Below, in pieces: positions 1 to 13,162 of a stretch of 64,000 nucleotides of DNA (position 1 is the stretch's first letter; the number at the start of each line of letters is the position of its first letter). Source of the DNA: Hansfordia pulvinata (taxonomy: Eukaryota; Ascomycota; Sordariomycetes; Xylariales); contig BJKQ01000007.1 of NCBI GenBank assembly GCA_006538405.1, positions 620,001 through 684,000 of the forward strand, read 5' to 3'. Position numbers and translations under genes: made by a program. The notes under the pieces are model-generated. The model was not told where the DNA came from, made no database searches, and was given only the letters and a program-made list of their open reading frames with translations.

Positions 1-908
<908 letters not shown>

Positions 909-3900
909 GATGGCTGGCGTGAGAGTAACAGTGAAGTGAATATGGTGTTGACTGTCGCGTCAAGTAGGTCTGGACTTCTGGCCTGGTGTCGGGTAGGCTG
1001 GTGACTGAGTCGTACAGAGAGATGGTATGAGAGGAGGGAAGAAAGCAAGAAACTCCAGCCGGGCGTCGACTCGAGGAGGAGGCCCTTGATATAGATGAGA
1101 CGACGACGGATCTCGAGCATGGCCCCGAGCCCCGACAACGGTGCTGGCCATACCCACCGAGCTCGCAGCGCAGCAGGAACGAGCGGATCTCTCCCTGAGT
1201 TGGCGGTTCGACGAGTCGCCCGATCATGGCCTACCTTCCTACTCGTGCTGTGGCAACAGCCAGCGCGGGGCCCAATAGAAAAGGGTCTAAACTCTAACGG
1301 AGCAAGCTTCGGGGCAGCTCCGTACGCGCACCCGGCGTCAGTAGCATACTCATAGGCACGACTGGAGTATTGAAGATTGTGCCCCGTAGCGCGGGCACGA
1401 CAGGGCGCGCGTCGGAAAAGCACCTGGCATGACGGGGTTCGAGGCCGCAGCCGGCGACTGGGACACGAGCAGGCGGACCCGATGGGGCATCCTGGCTGCG
1501 CACACGCCACCCCGGGCAAGCTAATGGCGGGGTGTGGGGGCCCATCTGAGGCATGAGGCAGACGAGCAGACGCAGGTTGCGTCACAGGGCGTGGCGCGAA
1601 GCGTTGCTTCAACGACACCTGTCTCTCTTTTGATTTTTCTCTCCGCCGCCCCTGCTGTCCAAGTCACGCCTTGTGCAGCCATTTGGCTGGCGCAGAAGCG
1701 CTGTCCCAAGCACGCAGATGCGGTCTGTCAGCTACCTACCGAGTGCCGTGCGCTCCCACGCGCCCAAGCCGTGGCTGCAGTGTGGCGTGTTCGAGGGGGC
1801 CGAGAACCCCGCGAATCAGAGCCTGAGGCCGTTTGTGTGCCGGGCCTTGTCCCACGTAGATGACGATCTGCCGCCCTCGTCGTCCGCGGCCCAGTGACGC
1901 CAGGCGAGCCCCCCGCGCCGCCTGATCGACAGCGGCATTGACCTCGTGGCTGGCGCGCGTGCAGAACCAGAGGGTGGCTTGCTGGGCTTTGGGCGTCTCG
2001 AATAATGCCTCAGTCGAGCAGCCTCTCCACTGGCCAGACCATGCATCGGTTCAACGACGCAGGCAACCCCATGATGGGGCATGGCGTGGAAGGGGGCTTA
2101 TTTCCGGTGTAGGAAGCGGAGAGGCAGGGGGGGGGGGGGGGGGTTCGGAAACATGGATTTGAGCAGCAGGGCTCGCCGCTGACAGACGGCAGTAGAGGGA
2201 GGATAGGCGCGACGCCGTGGCCGCGGCGGACAGCAGAAGCGGTCGGTCGGCAGCGATAACGGAGGGGCTGGCGAGGGTGCTGGGGCGAGGCGGGCTGATG
2301 GGAAGCGAAATGATCGATCTGGCCTGCCGGCGTGCGTGGGCAGTGGGGGTGGCCGGGGGGATCGAGGGCGACGACAGGACGGGACGGGGGTACAGATGAG
2401 GCACGGCACGGGGGGGTGTGGTTCACAACACAACGAGGGGACTGGACGGACAGGTTGGGACTTGGCACGTCAGGGTCCATCCATTTACGCGTACGAGTAG
2501 GTGCGGGACCGACGAGGACGCTTAGCCGCGTGCGGCGACGTCGACGAGTAAGGTAGTACTTTATCAGGTACTCAAGACGAGGCAGGAACAGACTGGAAAG
2601 GCTAAAGGAGACAAGAAGGAAACGGCCAGGCGCGGGCAGGTGCCCGGGAGGGGAAACGGGGCAGGCACGGACAGCGCCGTCGGGCCAGGTTCGGGGCAGG
2701 TTCGCGGCAAGAACGGGGCAAGAGCATGGAGGGAAAGGCAGGGCAAGAGCGAGGGGGGGGCATTGAATGGAGCTATCTGCGCCTCCAGCTCCAGCCTGTG
2801 TGACTGCAGGCGGTGTTGGAGTCGGGTTGGGAGCCAGGCCCGGTGGGCATTGGAGGCAACATGAGCACAAAGCACAGCATAGGGCGATCCATGGCATTCA
2901 CCAGGCGGCGTGGACTTTGCAGATCGGATTGCCTTATCAAGCCGGGCGGGCGCCTGCCATTTGCCGCCGCGGCGCTCGAGATTGGGTATTAGAAAACGAC
3001 GTTGCGTAAAGGCAGGATGACAGCAGGCGCGCGGCCAGTCACAGGCCGCCGCGGGCAGAGGGGCCCAGCCGCCAAGGCGCATGCGATGCGGGCGGGCGCG
3101 CACGCCGGGCAGGGAAAAGAACATTAGGGGTCCCTGAAGATCGGATCTGTGATGGATGGGCAGCGGGCTCCAGCTGCCCTCGTGCCGGGATAGCCATACA
3201 CCTCGGGAGTGTGCATAGCGCTGGCGGGTGACCTTCCAGCTGCCGCCCACAGTGATGGGCACGAGTAGGTACTCGCAGCGACACATGTACGAGTATGTAA
3301 GCTTAAAAGTAAAAAAGTTCTGAAACCGTCTTATCACGGCCGTCTGATTGGCCCGGGCTCGCCCATGATGCGAACCTTTCTAGCAACGCCAACACCAGAA
3401 GCCGGCCTCCATCGCCACCAATCTGTCGCCTGGCCGCACCCGCAGCCGTGCTAATGCGGACGCTGCCCTGGCATCCCACCGACATGGGTCGCGGCTGTCG
3501 AATGCCCTCTGGGCGCCGTAGGTTAGGTGGCCTAATCTCATCTGATCTCATAGCGCCATCTGAGAGTGTCTCGCAAAGGGGAGGGGAATGACGATGAGTA
3601 TTCGTCAACCAGGAAAGAAAAAGGTGAAGAGTGCTTCAGAGCCGACACACCCCGGAGTACAACCACAGCAGCGCCTTGCCCACCACGACGACACCAAAAA
3701 AAAAAAAGAGTCCTCGTGCTGACCGGGCCAATGGTCCCTGGAGTCGTGAATCCCGGCAGATCTCTATTCCCCCCTCCCCTCCCCCTCCCCCTCCCCCTCT
3801 TCCCTCCCCTTGCCCTGGCATCTTGGCACCCAGCCTGGCAGCACGCCGCTGCGGAACGACAGCCCCGGTCCAGCGGGTCTCTCTCTTGGCCCATCCGCGC

Positions 3901-5220
3901 CTTCGGATTAGCCCTTCCCATTCTACGAGGGTCTACTACCTACGTGTACGAGCACTATCTCGCGGACGGGCTTACGGCCTCGAATCTCATAATGGATATT
4001 GCCCATCCCTTCCTCCCCTCCCAGCTGGCCTCACCTTCTCCGTACGGAGTACGCCTACCCATGCCTGCGACTCCGGAGCCTCGCCGCCCTATCCCCCAGT
4101 CGGAACCCACGGGCGTTCCGTTTTCGTTGCTGTCCAGAACAGCCCCTGTGCCCCTCCTCCTCCGAGCGACGAATCCCTCGCTCGTCTACCTAATTTGCCA
4201 GCACTCAACTGGCTTGGCGTAGTTTTTTTCTCTCTCCCCTCAGCTTTGCCTTTCTCCTCGGCCCCAAATATGGACCGTCAGCCCTCCCGACGGCTCAAGT
4301 GCACTACGCCAAAGGAGAGAACGAACCCCCCCCCCCCCCTCCTATACCAGGCTCCGACACCCGGCCATGCAAACGGGGTCTCGCCCGCGCCTTGCGCTCC
4401 CGCATGGGAGGGGTCCGCTATCGGAACAACACGGGTTTGCTCCCCCCTCTCATTCCCCATGCTCTCGCCTCAGAGTGGATTGCCCGCCTACTCCGTAAGC
4501 GCCGACGAAAATGACCCGGGCGAGGCTCCCACCGTTCCTCATTGACTCCCTCTTTTTTTTTTTTAATCTGCTCGGGGAACGCGTCGCGATGGACCAAATC
4601 CAGACCTCGCTGGCCTGACCGCCGCTGCCGCCGTCAAACCCATACTACCTACCTGAGCTAACGACCCTCCCCTCGTTCATCTCTACCCCAAGCCGGAGAA
4701 GGCCCGTCTCCGGAACATCCGCCTGCGAAGTCGCAGCTGGTGTGCGCCCGGTGCGCGTTCAACGGACCGCACATCGGACACGTACCTTCTCATCAAACCT
4801 GTGCCCATGCCCCTGACCATGACCATGCCCATGTGCATGCTCACTCATGCACTTCATGCACTTCATGTTGATGCCTGGCTTGTCCGGGACCGCTCACAAA
4901 AATGCCTCGGGGCTCGACGACACCTATTCTAGACCGGCCTCTCTGGTCGTTTGTTCGTTGAAACACAATGTCTGCGCCTGGCTGATGGAGAATCTTGGCT
5001 GATTGAAACATGTCGATTCATAGTGGCCGGTCAAACACAAGACCTGTCGCAGCACCATCTGACACGATCTATTCCGTAAACATTCGAAAACCTAAGGATC
5101 CCACCCGTCGTAACCGTCATGGTAAGAAAACAGACGCCCAGTATCTATACATCCAAGAACGCCCAAAACTCCCCAACGACTCCTCTGTCCGTGCATCCCT
5201 AACCGCTGCGCCACGGCGCA
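909..5220. other. 4.3-kb intergenic stretch, no supported gene
   Basis: Lies upstream of gdhA and downstream of the polymerase delta gene. Open frames here are proline/arginine-rich GC artefacts with no recognisable domain or consistent splicing. It holds a 17-G run (2127-2143), a pyrimidine tract of repeated CCCCT units (about 3766-3810), a 14-C run (4326-4339), a near-palindrome CTCCGTACGGAGTACG near 4040, and two copies of GTACGAGTA (2491, 3288). A regulatory role for gdhA is possible but not shown. Confidence 0.6.
2127..2143 (+). repeat. 17-G homopolymer run
   Basis: Uninterrupted guanine run in non-coding DNA between gdhA and the polymerase gene. Its exact length is unreliable given the homopolymer errors elsewhere in the window. 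Confidence 0.85.
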
Positions 5221-8200
5221 TTACCACATCGTAGACTGGTCAAAGTCAAAGCGCTTCAATTCCTTGCCAGCATCTTCAACCTCCTTCTTGGCCTTGGTGC
5301 GCATGTAGAAGATTGGGCAGTCTTTGGAACTGCAGATGACCTCGCAGTGCATACTGCCCTGGCACCGCTGACACTGCGTCCACAGGCGGCCAAACCGCAC
5401 CTCGAGATCACTGACCTTGTCGAGCGTCTTCTTGTAGAGCTCGCCTACACGCGGTGCGCAGTCCGAGCACACGGCTCCCGCGCTCTCCTGCTTGCCCACC
5501 AGCGGCTTCTTGCAACCCATGCACGTCATGGTCTTCTTGGCAAACTTCATCAGACCGCCCACCGTAGGCGCCGCCACGGAGATGGACCGCGTGTGGTCGC
5601 CCGTCAGCAGAGACTTAGCTTTCGTCTCGCCCAGGATGGGTTCGAAGATACGCCCCAGCGGCTTGGCCAACTGGTTGTCGAGGTAGTACTTGGCATCGAT
5701 GGGGACGTTGTTCTCGAGCACATAGATGGGGTCCTCGGATCGCTCAAAATTCTTCGAGCCTGCCGCGCCCTTGACCATGACATACGCCACACGGTCGCCC
5801 AGGCCCGGCGCAGAGCCAGCGTCTCGCTTCTTCATACGATGCGCCAGCTCAACGTGGGCTTGCTTGGCGTCGTAGCTCTCCTTCGTCAAAGCCTTGGTGA
5901 TGACCAGCTTTGACATGTCGACCTTGTTCTGCAGCAGATCCGCGATCGTATCTTTGACAAAGCTGTTTCTTCATTAGCAAACGTAGAAATGGGGCAAATC
6001 AAGGACAGCAAGCACTTACCTTTGAGCACCTGGAACGTCCTGGTCAATCAGGATCATCCTCAGAACCTTCTCAATGACAGTCTGTACCAGAAGACAGTTG
6101 TCTCGGCGAACAGTTTCAATACCCTTTGTGTCCATCTTGTCGAATTTCTCTGGTTGCGTCCAGAAGAGACCGGCATAGCGTTTCTTGTTGATCAGCAGAT
6201 ACGGGAAGTAGACCTTCTCGAACTCCAGCTTAATCGGCTTGATGAACTTGGACGAGACATAGGTTGCAGCCTCCTCTCCCAACTTCATCGCCTCGGCGAG
6301 GTCCTTAGTGCCGAACTTGACCATGACGGAATCCGTGTCACCGTAGATGACCTGGGCGTCAAAGGCGTAGCCGTTGGCAATGTTGTACTTGGCCTCGACT
6401 TCGTGCTTGGTCTTCTCAATCATTTGACGACCGTAACTTGTAGTGCTACTGGCAATCTCCAAACAGGGGAGCTTTCCCGTCGTGGCACCGGTCAAACCGT
6501 ACACACTGTTTGCGCTGACCTTCAGAGCCAGCTGACGACCGTTCAGCACGGCTTGCTTGAACGGATCAGTCTCGACGGCCAGTTCTCTCTTGGCCTGCTT
6601 TCTTGCCGACAGAAGCTCTTCCAGAATCTGGGCAAGGAGCCCTTTCCGCAGTTTCGTCGTTGCGAACAGGTCTCCGTTAGGCGTGACAGTGTAGTCCTCA
6701 TCCTTCTTAAGATTGAACTTCTCTACAGACTTCTTGTCCAAGAGGGTTGTGTAGCAGAGGTTGTGGGCTTGCATGATACTGGGGTAAAGGGAGGCGAAAT
6801 CGAGAGTGGCGACGGGAACATCATAGTATCCTCTTGTGGGCTCAATGACCGTGGCACCCTCATACTGCTCATCTGAGCTCTCGCCCTTCATATCCGGAAT
6901 CACCAGCTTCTGCTCCAGGGCCTTGCGGAAAAGCTGACTCATGAACTTGACCTGCTGGCCTCGGGACAGGAGGAAGTTGAATGGCACACCCGTGACTCTG
7001 GCCATTTCTGTGTAGTTGGCGAGACAGGAGAGCTTGTCCATGAGTCGCTGTGGCAAGTAGGCGTCCTTCAGACAGTAGATGGCCAGGCGTCGTCTCGATT
7101 CGGGAGTTCCATTGAAGAGTTCCGTGATCATGGTGTGATGGACGTCTTCCTTTTGCTCCCCAAGAAGTGTGAACAGACGGAGTTGAGGGTGTAACTGCGC
7201 AAGTGGTGATCACGTTGAATCAGCTGCAGCAGGTCAAGTTGCAGACGGCCGTTGGTGTTTGTGGTTTTGGTGTCGCGGTTGCCCATCTGCTTGCTGGAGA
7301 AATTGGTTTCCTTGGCTACCGACTTGACGCTGGGCAGGCGGGTCCAGTAGTCGAAGCCGTTGATTTTGAGGTGCTTCGCGCGGTCGAGAAGGTAGGGGAA
7401 GTCGAAGTTGGCAATGTTGTAGCCGGTGATGAGATCGGGGTCGACCTTGTCGAGGAAATCTTTCCACGCGGACAGCATGTCTTTCTCCTTGTCAAAGTCC
7501 AAGATCTGAGTGGCGACGATGGGGCTTGTCGTGTCGAGGCAGAAGACGTTGCGGACAAATGGCTTGCTCTCTCCGTACCGTGTTACCACGTTGGCGATCT
7601 GAATTACAGGGTCTTGGTTGGGCTCCGGGAAAATGCCCTTGCGTCCAGCGCACTCGATATCGAAGGAGAGAATACGAAGGGGGGCCATCTTGGACCATTC
7701 GCCTTTTGGTTCGTGGGATATAAGTTCGCGATAGCTGATCTCAGCTTCGATCTGGCAGCTCGACTGTCGCTCGTTCTCGTTAAGAAGTTTATACTTAGAC
7801 GCTGGGGCCTCCACCCATGACATGCCGGGAATCTGCAGGGTCAGTCAGTATTGGGCTGGAAGCGGGTAGTCATGGCTTGCTTACTTTGCAGTCGACCATG
7901 AAGCGAAGGACGTATTGGAGATTATCAAAGGTCAAGATGCCGTCGTCGCCCACTTTCCACATGCCCTTCCAGTTCGCAGCGCCGGTTTTGAAAGCAGTTC
8001 GGACTTTCGGGATGTGCTTGGGGTCTGTGACGACAATCTTGATGTATGGGCTTTGCATGTTGCCCTGGAACTTGTAAATGTTCTCTCTCAGAACGACTTG
8101 GCACAGGTGGACGACGGGCTCGCGTTGAGCAACCTGGGTCTCCAAGAAGGCTTTGAAGCCTTCGCAGTCTTTTTGCGTGAAGGAAACGGGAGCGGCGACG

Positions 8201-8646
8201 TAGATGTAGTGCTTGAAGTCGGCGACGTGGAGCATGACCGAGTGGCCATTTTCTGTGACACCAAAGAGCTTGACGGTGGCCTTGCCACCATGAAGGGTGC
8301 CTTCTTCGGCCTCGATCTGTTGGAAGGTAAGGGCATCGCGCTGAGGGATGAAGTCGACGACGGGGGGCCGCTCCCAAGCCTGGTCCTTCTCCGAGTTGGC
8401 CTGCTTCAACTCGGAGATGTCCTGGCTGAGCTTCTCGAGGACTTCGGATTCGAAGGCGCTCTTGGGTTGCGTCGCGGAAAGCTTAGAGCCTGGCCCTTGT
8501 TGAGAGCTGCGTGGGGCAGGTGAGGAGGTAATGGGCTCAAGACGGCGCTTCTTGGAGGCCGACGATGGCGTCGAGGGTATGTTGCGGCGGTTGGCGTGTG
8601 TGGCGTCGCCCAAGACGCGCTTCTGGGGGAGCACGCCTGAGGACAT
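5221..8646 (-). CDS. POL3: DNA polymerase delta catalytic subunit (family B), one-base frame break
   Basis: Lagging-strand replicative polymerase with 3'-5' proofreading, acting in the nucleus with PCNA. Exons are 7885-8646, 6020-7832 and 5221-5962; introns have donors GTAAGC and GTAAGT. The start is [14 protein letters not shown], chosen over an upstream in-frame ATG because the preceding residues look like leader. Exonuclease motifs are [12 protein letters not shown] (Exo I), [13 protein letters not shown] (Exo II) and [12 protein letters not shown] (Exo III). Polymerase motifs are [31 protein letters not shown] and [11 protein letters not shown]. The C-terminus has two Cys clusters, CMGCKK..CSDC (zinc, CysA) and CQRCQG..CSSKDC (Fe-S, CysB). 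At 7158-7161 the frame slips between SHFLG and [14 protein letters not shown]. Spliced length is 3317 nt, exactly one short of a multiple of three; restored it would be ~1105 aa, normal for the family. A sequencing deletion is the likeliest cause. Confidence 0.95.
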
Positions 8647-9677
8647 GATTGCTGGCGAGTCCTGCTTGGAGCCGAGGGTATCGTGGGTGGAAATCGAGCA
8701 GTTTCGGAATCGATGGGGCTTTGCTGGCACGTGGGCAAAGGCTGGGGCCAGCTAGAGAGCTCGAGCAGTGGCAGCAATAGGCCGATGGTAAAATCCTTAG
8801 ACGTGAGCCTTGAGCATGGCGCGTTGAGAGAAGACGACACTCGACGCGGGATATGGGCAGTGATAAGGGGAGGGCTGAAAGGCAGGTGTGTGGTGATGGG
8901 AATGAGACGGCTACATCGCAGGGAGTGGGCCAATCTCGAATCAATTAAGCACCAGTCGCGCTGGTCGCGTCGCTGTCTGCTGGGGCGGATTCAGCGCGTC
9001 AGTGACCCGTGTCACCCCACCTTCGTCGTACACGGTCAAACCACTTAACACGTACCGGGGCCTGTTGGTAGCCGGTACTCCGAATGGCTGTCTCTTTGTA
9101 GTGTCGACGCACCATATTTTCAGCCAGCAAATATGTACTTTGTACCTAAACCTGAACCTATTCCTACCTACTTGAACTTCAAATCCAGACATGGACCGGA
9201 CGCGTCTGCACGTCAATGCAACATTCAGATTTATTATTTTCACCAGCTCATGCATAGGATGGGGCAACTTTCCACTGTCGCTGATCAGTTGAGATTGCTG
9301 ATGATTGACGGAGTGCTGCACAAAAGCCTGCCACTGTCGGTGTCCAGCGTCCAGCCGTGTCGTGATCTACCTGGCGTGTCAAATATGCATTATACCTTCA
9401 GTAAGGGTCCAACTTTAGTTCGCGGAGACAGCGCGTTCTCGATAATAAATTTCCAGCTTAAGCAGGGCGGTGATGAAGATGGGACAGCTGTTTGCTTCTC
9501 CTATTCGATTGACCCTTTTTGCGGGTTCCAAGCTACTTGCGGTCCCTCGTACTCCGTGCGCTGTATCTAAGCCTTGTTGTAGAAACACCTACATTCTTAA
9601 ATCCTTTCATACACCTGTGCGCTGTCCGGCAGTCGACTGCCACTGCAGTGGCGCTTGATCTTGACTTGCGCTACAGT
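8647..9677. other. Intergenic: polymerase delta promoter side / STE24 3' side
   Basis: About 1 kb with no credible coding sequence. It must contain the POL3 promoter and 5' UTR and the STE24 terminator. It is more AT-rich near 9100-9600 than the flanking genes. No clear regulatory motif was identified. Confidence 0.6.
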
Positions 9678-11253
9678 TTACAGCTCTCTGCCAGAGGCCT
9701 TCGCGACGCTCTCCTCCTTCTTGTCCTCGGAGACCTTGCCGCTAGGACTCCAGTCCAGGGCCTTGAGTCTCTCAGAGAGAATGGGGTGCGAGAAGTGGTA
9801 ACTGGCGTACATCCAATCGGCCTCCATCGTGCTCAGGTTCTGGATCTGCAGCTTGATGAGCGAAGCCGCGAGCTCAGATTGGTAGCCAAGGCCACGGGCA
9901 AAGGCGTCGGCCTGGAATTCGAACTTGCGGCTGATGATGTTCATGAGCAGCTTGATGACCGTGTCCATGGGCGCCAGCACGTCAGAAAAGAGGATGAACC
10001 CAATGATGATGGGGTGCTCCTTGACAAAACCAAAGTCTTGGTACAGCGAGCCGTTATTGATGAAGACGGAGAACAAGGTGAAGATGTAGAAGACATGGGC
10101 CTGGGGCAAGCTGGTCAGTTTTGGTCCGCACGGTCATCACGAGGTCACGAAACCTACCTGGGAAATGCCGAAGAGGCTAGTGGTGTGGCCAAGCTTCCAA
10201 TGTCCCAGCTCGTGGGCCAGGACAGCCACAACTTCCTCCTCGCTGCTCTTCTCAATCAGAGTGTCGTAGATGACAATGTGCTTCTTCCAAGGCAGACCAA
10301 AGAAGTAAGCGTTGCTGTGAGCGCTGCGCTTGCTTCCGTCGATGACGAACAGCTCTTGAAGGGGAAACTCAAGTTTCTTGGCAAGAGCCTCGGTCTGGGT
10401 CTTAAGCTTACCCTCCTGCAGGGGGGATAGCTTATTGAACAGGGGCAGAATGGCGATGGGGTAGACGGTGATCATGAAAACCTGGATGCCGGCGAAGAAG
10501 ATCCACAGGTAGAAGAAGAATTGGGTGCCGGTCTTCTGGACGATGCTGAGGAAGCCAGCCAAAATCGGGGGACCAGGACAAAGGACAGCAGGTTGGTCTT
10601 GACCAGATCCATGGCGAATAGTTGAGGCGTCTGCTTGTTGAAGCCGAACTTCTCCTCCAGAACGAATGTGTGGTAGAGGTTCATGGGCAGGGACAGGATT
10701 TGCTGGACGACGATGAAGGACAGAACGAAGACGATCGAGTGGGAGATCTCGCCAGTGAAGCGGGCGGGGGCGATGGTGAGGAGGAGGTCGCCGGTGAGAG
10801 CCCACAGCTTAGGAAGCACGTCGTAGTGGATGAAAGCGACATTCTGGGCCTGGCCCCAGAGACCCTTGACGAAACCGAACTTGGCCTTGGCGCGACCGTA
10901 ATCCTGACTCTTGTCATAGACCTCCTGGGAAACTTCCTGGGCAAGGACCTTGGGGGGCTTGGTGTGCTTGAGGACCTGGTATTGTCGGAGCGATAGGAAT
11001 TCCTCGAAGCAGAACTGGGTGATCGAGAAGCCCATGATCAGGTTCTTCCATGGGAAGAGCGGGCGGTCCAGAAACCGCGCGAGGCGCTGCAGAAGAAAGT
11101 GTCAGCTGTGTGATCATGATCAAAACATATGGTCGTGGTCAAGAGACCCATGGTGGCCCGTCAACCGGCCTGGTCGCACCAGAGATCCGGACCAGAGTCA
11201 CTATGGCGGGGGTGCAAGAAGGCGACGGCCCAACCTACCTGGAGGAATTCCAT
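9678..11253 (-). CDS. STE24: CAAX prenyl protease 1 (Ste24 family), one-base frame break
   Basis: Zinc metalloprotease of the ER/nuclear membrane that cleaves the AAX tripeptide (and trims a-factor-type precursors) after farnesylation. Exons are 11239-11253 (only 15 nt, MEFLQ), 10158-11086 and 9678-10100. Donors are GTAGGT and GTAGGT; acceptors are CTGCAG and CCCCAG. The HEXXH zinc motif is seen in VLAHELGHWKLGH, preceded by SNAYFFGLPWKKHIVIYDTL. The third ligand region EFQADAFARGLGY is in the last exon. Several hydrophobic segments fit a multi-pass protein. The reading frame breaks at 10567-10571, where LLSFVLV in one frame continues as PPILAGFLSIV in another. Spliced length 1367 nt is one short of a multiple of three; repaired size is ~455 aa, normal for Ste24. 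The product ends in KASGREL. Confidence 0.93.
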
Positions 11254-12092
11254 GATGGCGCCGGGGACCGCAAAGCTGCTTTTTGAGTGAAGGGCGGAAA
11301 GAAGATGAGCAAAATGGACAGAATCGATGTAAGAAATAACAAAACAAGAAGACACGATGGCTGTTGAAGTTGTTGAAAGAATCAAAAGTAGTGAGATAAA
11401 TGCGCCTGTCGCAAGGCTGATGTGTCGAGTCGCAGAGCCGCCGCGGCCACGCTTCAAGAAACCGTGTCCTGGTGTAGGAGCAATGGCGGATGGGTACGTC
11501 ACCTGGCGTTTCGGCCAATCATTCTCGTCAGAAGGAGCTCTCAAAGCGGAGCCGCCCCATTCTTCTTTTTCCGGGCGACCTGGGGCGCATTTGGGGCACA
11601 TAACAGTGGGGTGGGCGCTGTAGGGTCTGCTGTATCCCGGCGCGCCACGCACGCCCGGTGTTGCTATTTTCAGCCGCTCAGGACTGGACCCTTACCAATA
11701 CCCCTCGCGATGCCCACTTCTCGGCTCGACGCAGGTACTTTGTTTCCGTTCATCGAGACGCTCCTGCGTAAGACACGCGATGGAGTACTTTCAAAGCCCG
11801 CCATCCATCTGACGAACTTTCGTACCGAGGTGGTAGTTCTCAGTGCATTGTTCCCGTCATCCTGCTTCGATATCTCCGCTGACACCCATGTAGATAAGCT
11901 ACAACATGGCATTGCACAAACGGCCGCCTCGCGAATCGAAGAATCCGCTGGCAATCACAGTCCATGCAGCACCAGAGACAGTGGAAAGAGACGTTTATGA
12001 AGCATAGGCTGGAACATCACTAAGAAATAAAATGATATTTTGTAAAATTCTTACGGGTACTGTATACACATATTACCATGCCATGCATGCCA
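11254..12092. other. Intergenic: STE24 promoter side and downstream gene 3' side
   Basis: About 840 bp. The open frames on both strands lack domains. The stretch beyond 12000 is AT-rich and probably holds the 3' end signal of the 89-aa gene to the right. Confidence 0.55.
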
Positions 12093-12543
12093 TCACTCTG
12101 CGCGCCGAGGGTGTCTCATATTGGCCTTGACCCTTTCGAGAAGTTGTTCGCGAGTGTCACTGTCCTGAGGGTGGAGATTCCGCTGCAGAAGAACCAAGTC
12201 AGCAGGCTGGTTTTAATCAAACAATACGACAGGGAAAAGAAGGCCAGCTCACAGCGGAAAGCCATCGTCGCATTTCGTCTCGCGTCCAGTCTTTGGGGTC
12301 TCCCTTGGGATCTTGCTCGGCAGGAAAGATATCACCCCCAAAGAAGGTCCAAGCGACTGCCCCAGTAACCAGCGCCGAGAAAGCTATGATTGAGTCTTGT
12401 TAGTTTCGACTTCAAAGAGCCGTAGCAACTTGTGAAGAGGCATAAATACCGAGGAGTCCGTTCTGTTGGGGGTCAGTCAAAGCATGCTTCATGGTCGTGG
12501 GACATACCTTGGATCGCATTGCGTTGTCGAGGGGGGTAGGCAT
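12093..12543 (-). CDS. 89-aa membrane microprotein with Ish1/SAP-like C-terminal helix motif
   Basis: Four short exons assembled by hand: 12508-12543 (MPTPLDNAMRSK), 12450-12462 (NGLL), 12253-12383 and 12093-12182. Donors are GTATGT, GTATTT and GTGAGC; acceptors are AACAG, CATAG and CTGCAG. Total is 270 nt, an intact frame ending in TGA. The second and third exons give one hydrophobic segment (AFSALVTGAVAWTFFGGDIF), then a charged part DPKGDPKDWTRDEMRRWLSA and a tail SDTREQLLERVKANM. The pattern of W-[hydrophobic]-L followed by a T-R-x-x-L-L-x-x-V-K helix resembles Ish1/SAP-HeH motifs of membrane-associated fungal proteins; this is inference from the pattern. Role unknown. The consistent splice sites and frame over four exons are the main evidence that it is real. 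It is in the same orientation as STE24. Confidence 0.75.
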
Positions 12544-13162
12544 TCTGGGCGGTTAAAATCTGCTTGCAGCATACAAAGGTGATCAAACGGTTCTATATGC
12601 TTTATAAGGGTAGTGATTCTGCTGCTCTATGATTCGAAGGTCAGACGAGATTGAACGAGAGCCAGGCCAGGAGGTTTGATGACGGTCGCAAGGGGACGTG
12701 GCTCGGGCAGCTAACGCCACATATGCCTTTGCATGTGAAATGTCGCTATGTCACTAGCCACAGCAGACAGCCTGGGTGACTGGACTGGTGGGGAGGGATG
12801 ACCCCGGCTTATGTCAGCAGGTCTGACGGGGAACAGCAGAGGTCAAGGTACGTACGTAGGTATCTGTTTAGCAAGTTCCTGAGCTGGGCCGCCCGTCCCC
12901 AATCGGGCTAGCGGCGACTCGATACGTACTCGTACTCGTACGCGGGCATACAGAAAAGCTGACGGCTGGCAGGCGGGACTCGCAGTCGCTAAGCATGGGA
13001 ATTTCGCCCACACAATTTTTCTATCTGCAGGCGGGCAGCGAAAATCCCCTGGTTGCGGTTGAATATCCCACGTTGGTCTTATCGTGCACCCACTAACACC
13101 TCAACATCAACCCATTCCCGACCGCCGACTTTCCCCTCGACGCCGATCACAACACCGCCAAA
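12544..13162. other. Intergenic, divergent promoter between microprotein gene and eL38
   Basis: About 620 bp between divergently transcribed genes. It contains two overlapping TACTCGTAC motifs at 12927-12941. The end near 13060-13160 is pyrimidine/AC-rich, as expected for the leader of a ribosomal protein gene. No coding sequence seen. Confidence 0.55.

Noticed and set aside
3631..4545. 304-codon plus-strand open frame in the gdhA upstream region
   Set aside because: Proline/arginine-rich, driven by CCCCT repeats, with no motif or consistent codon bias.
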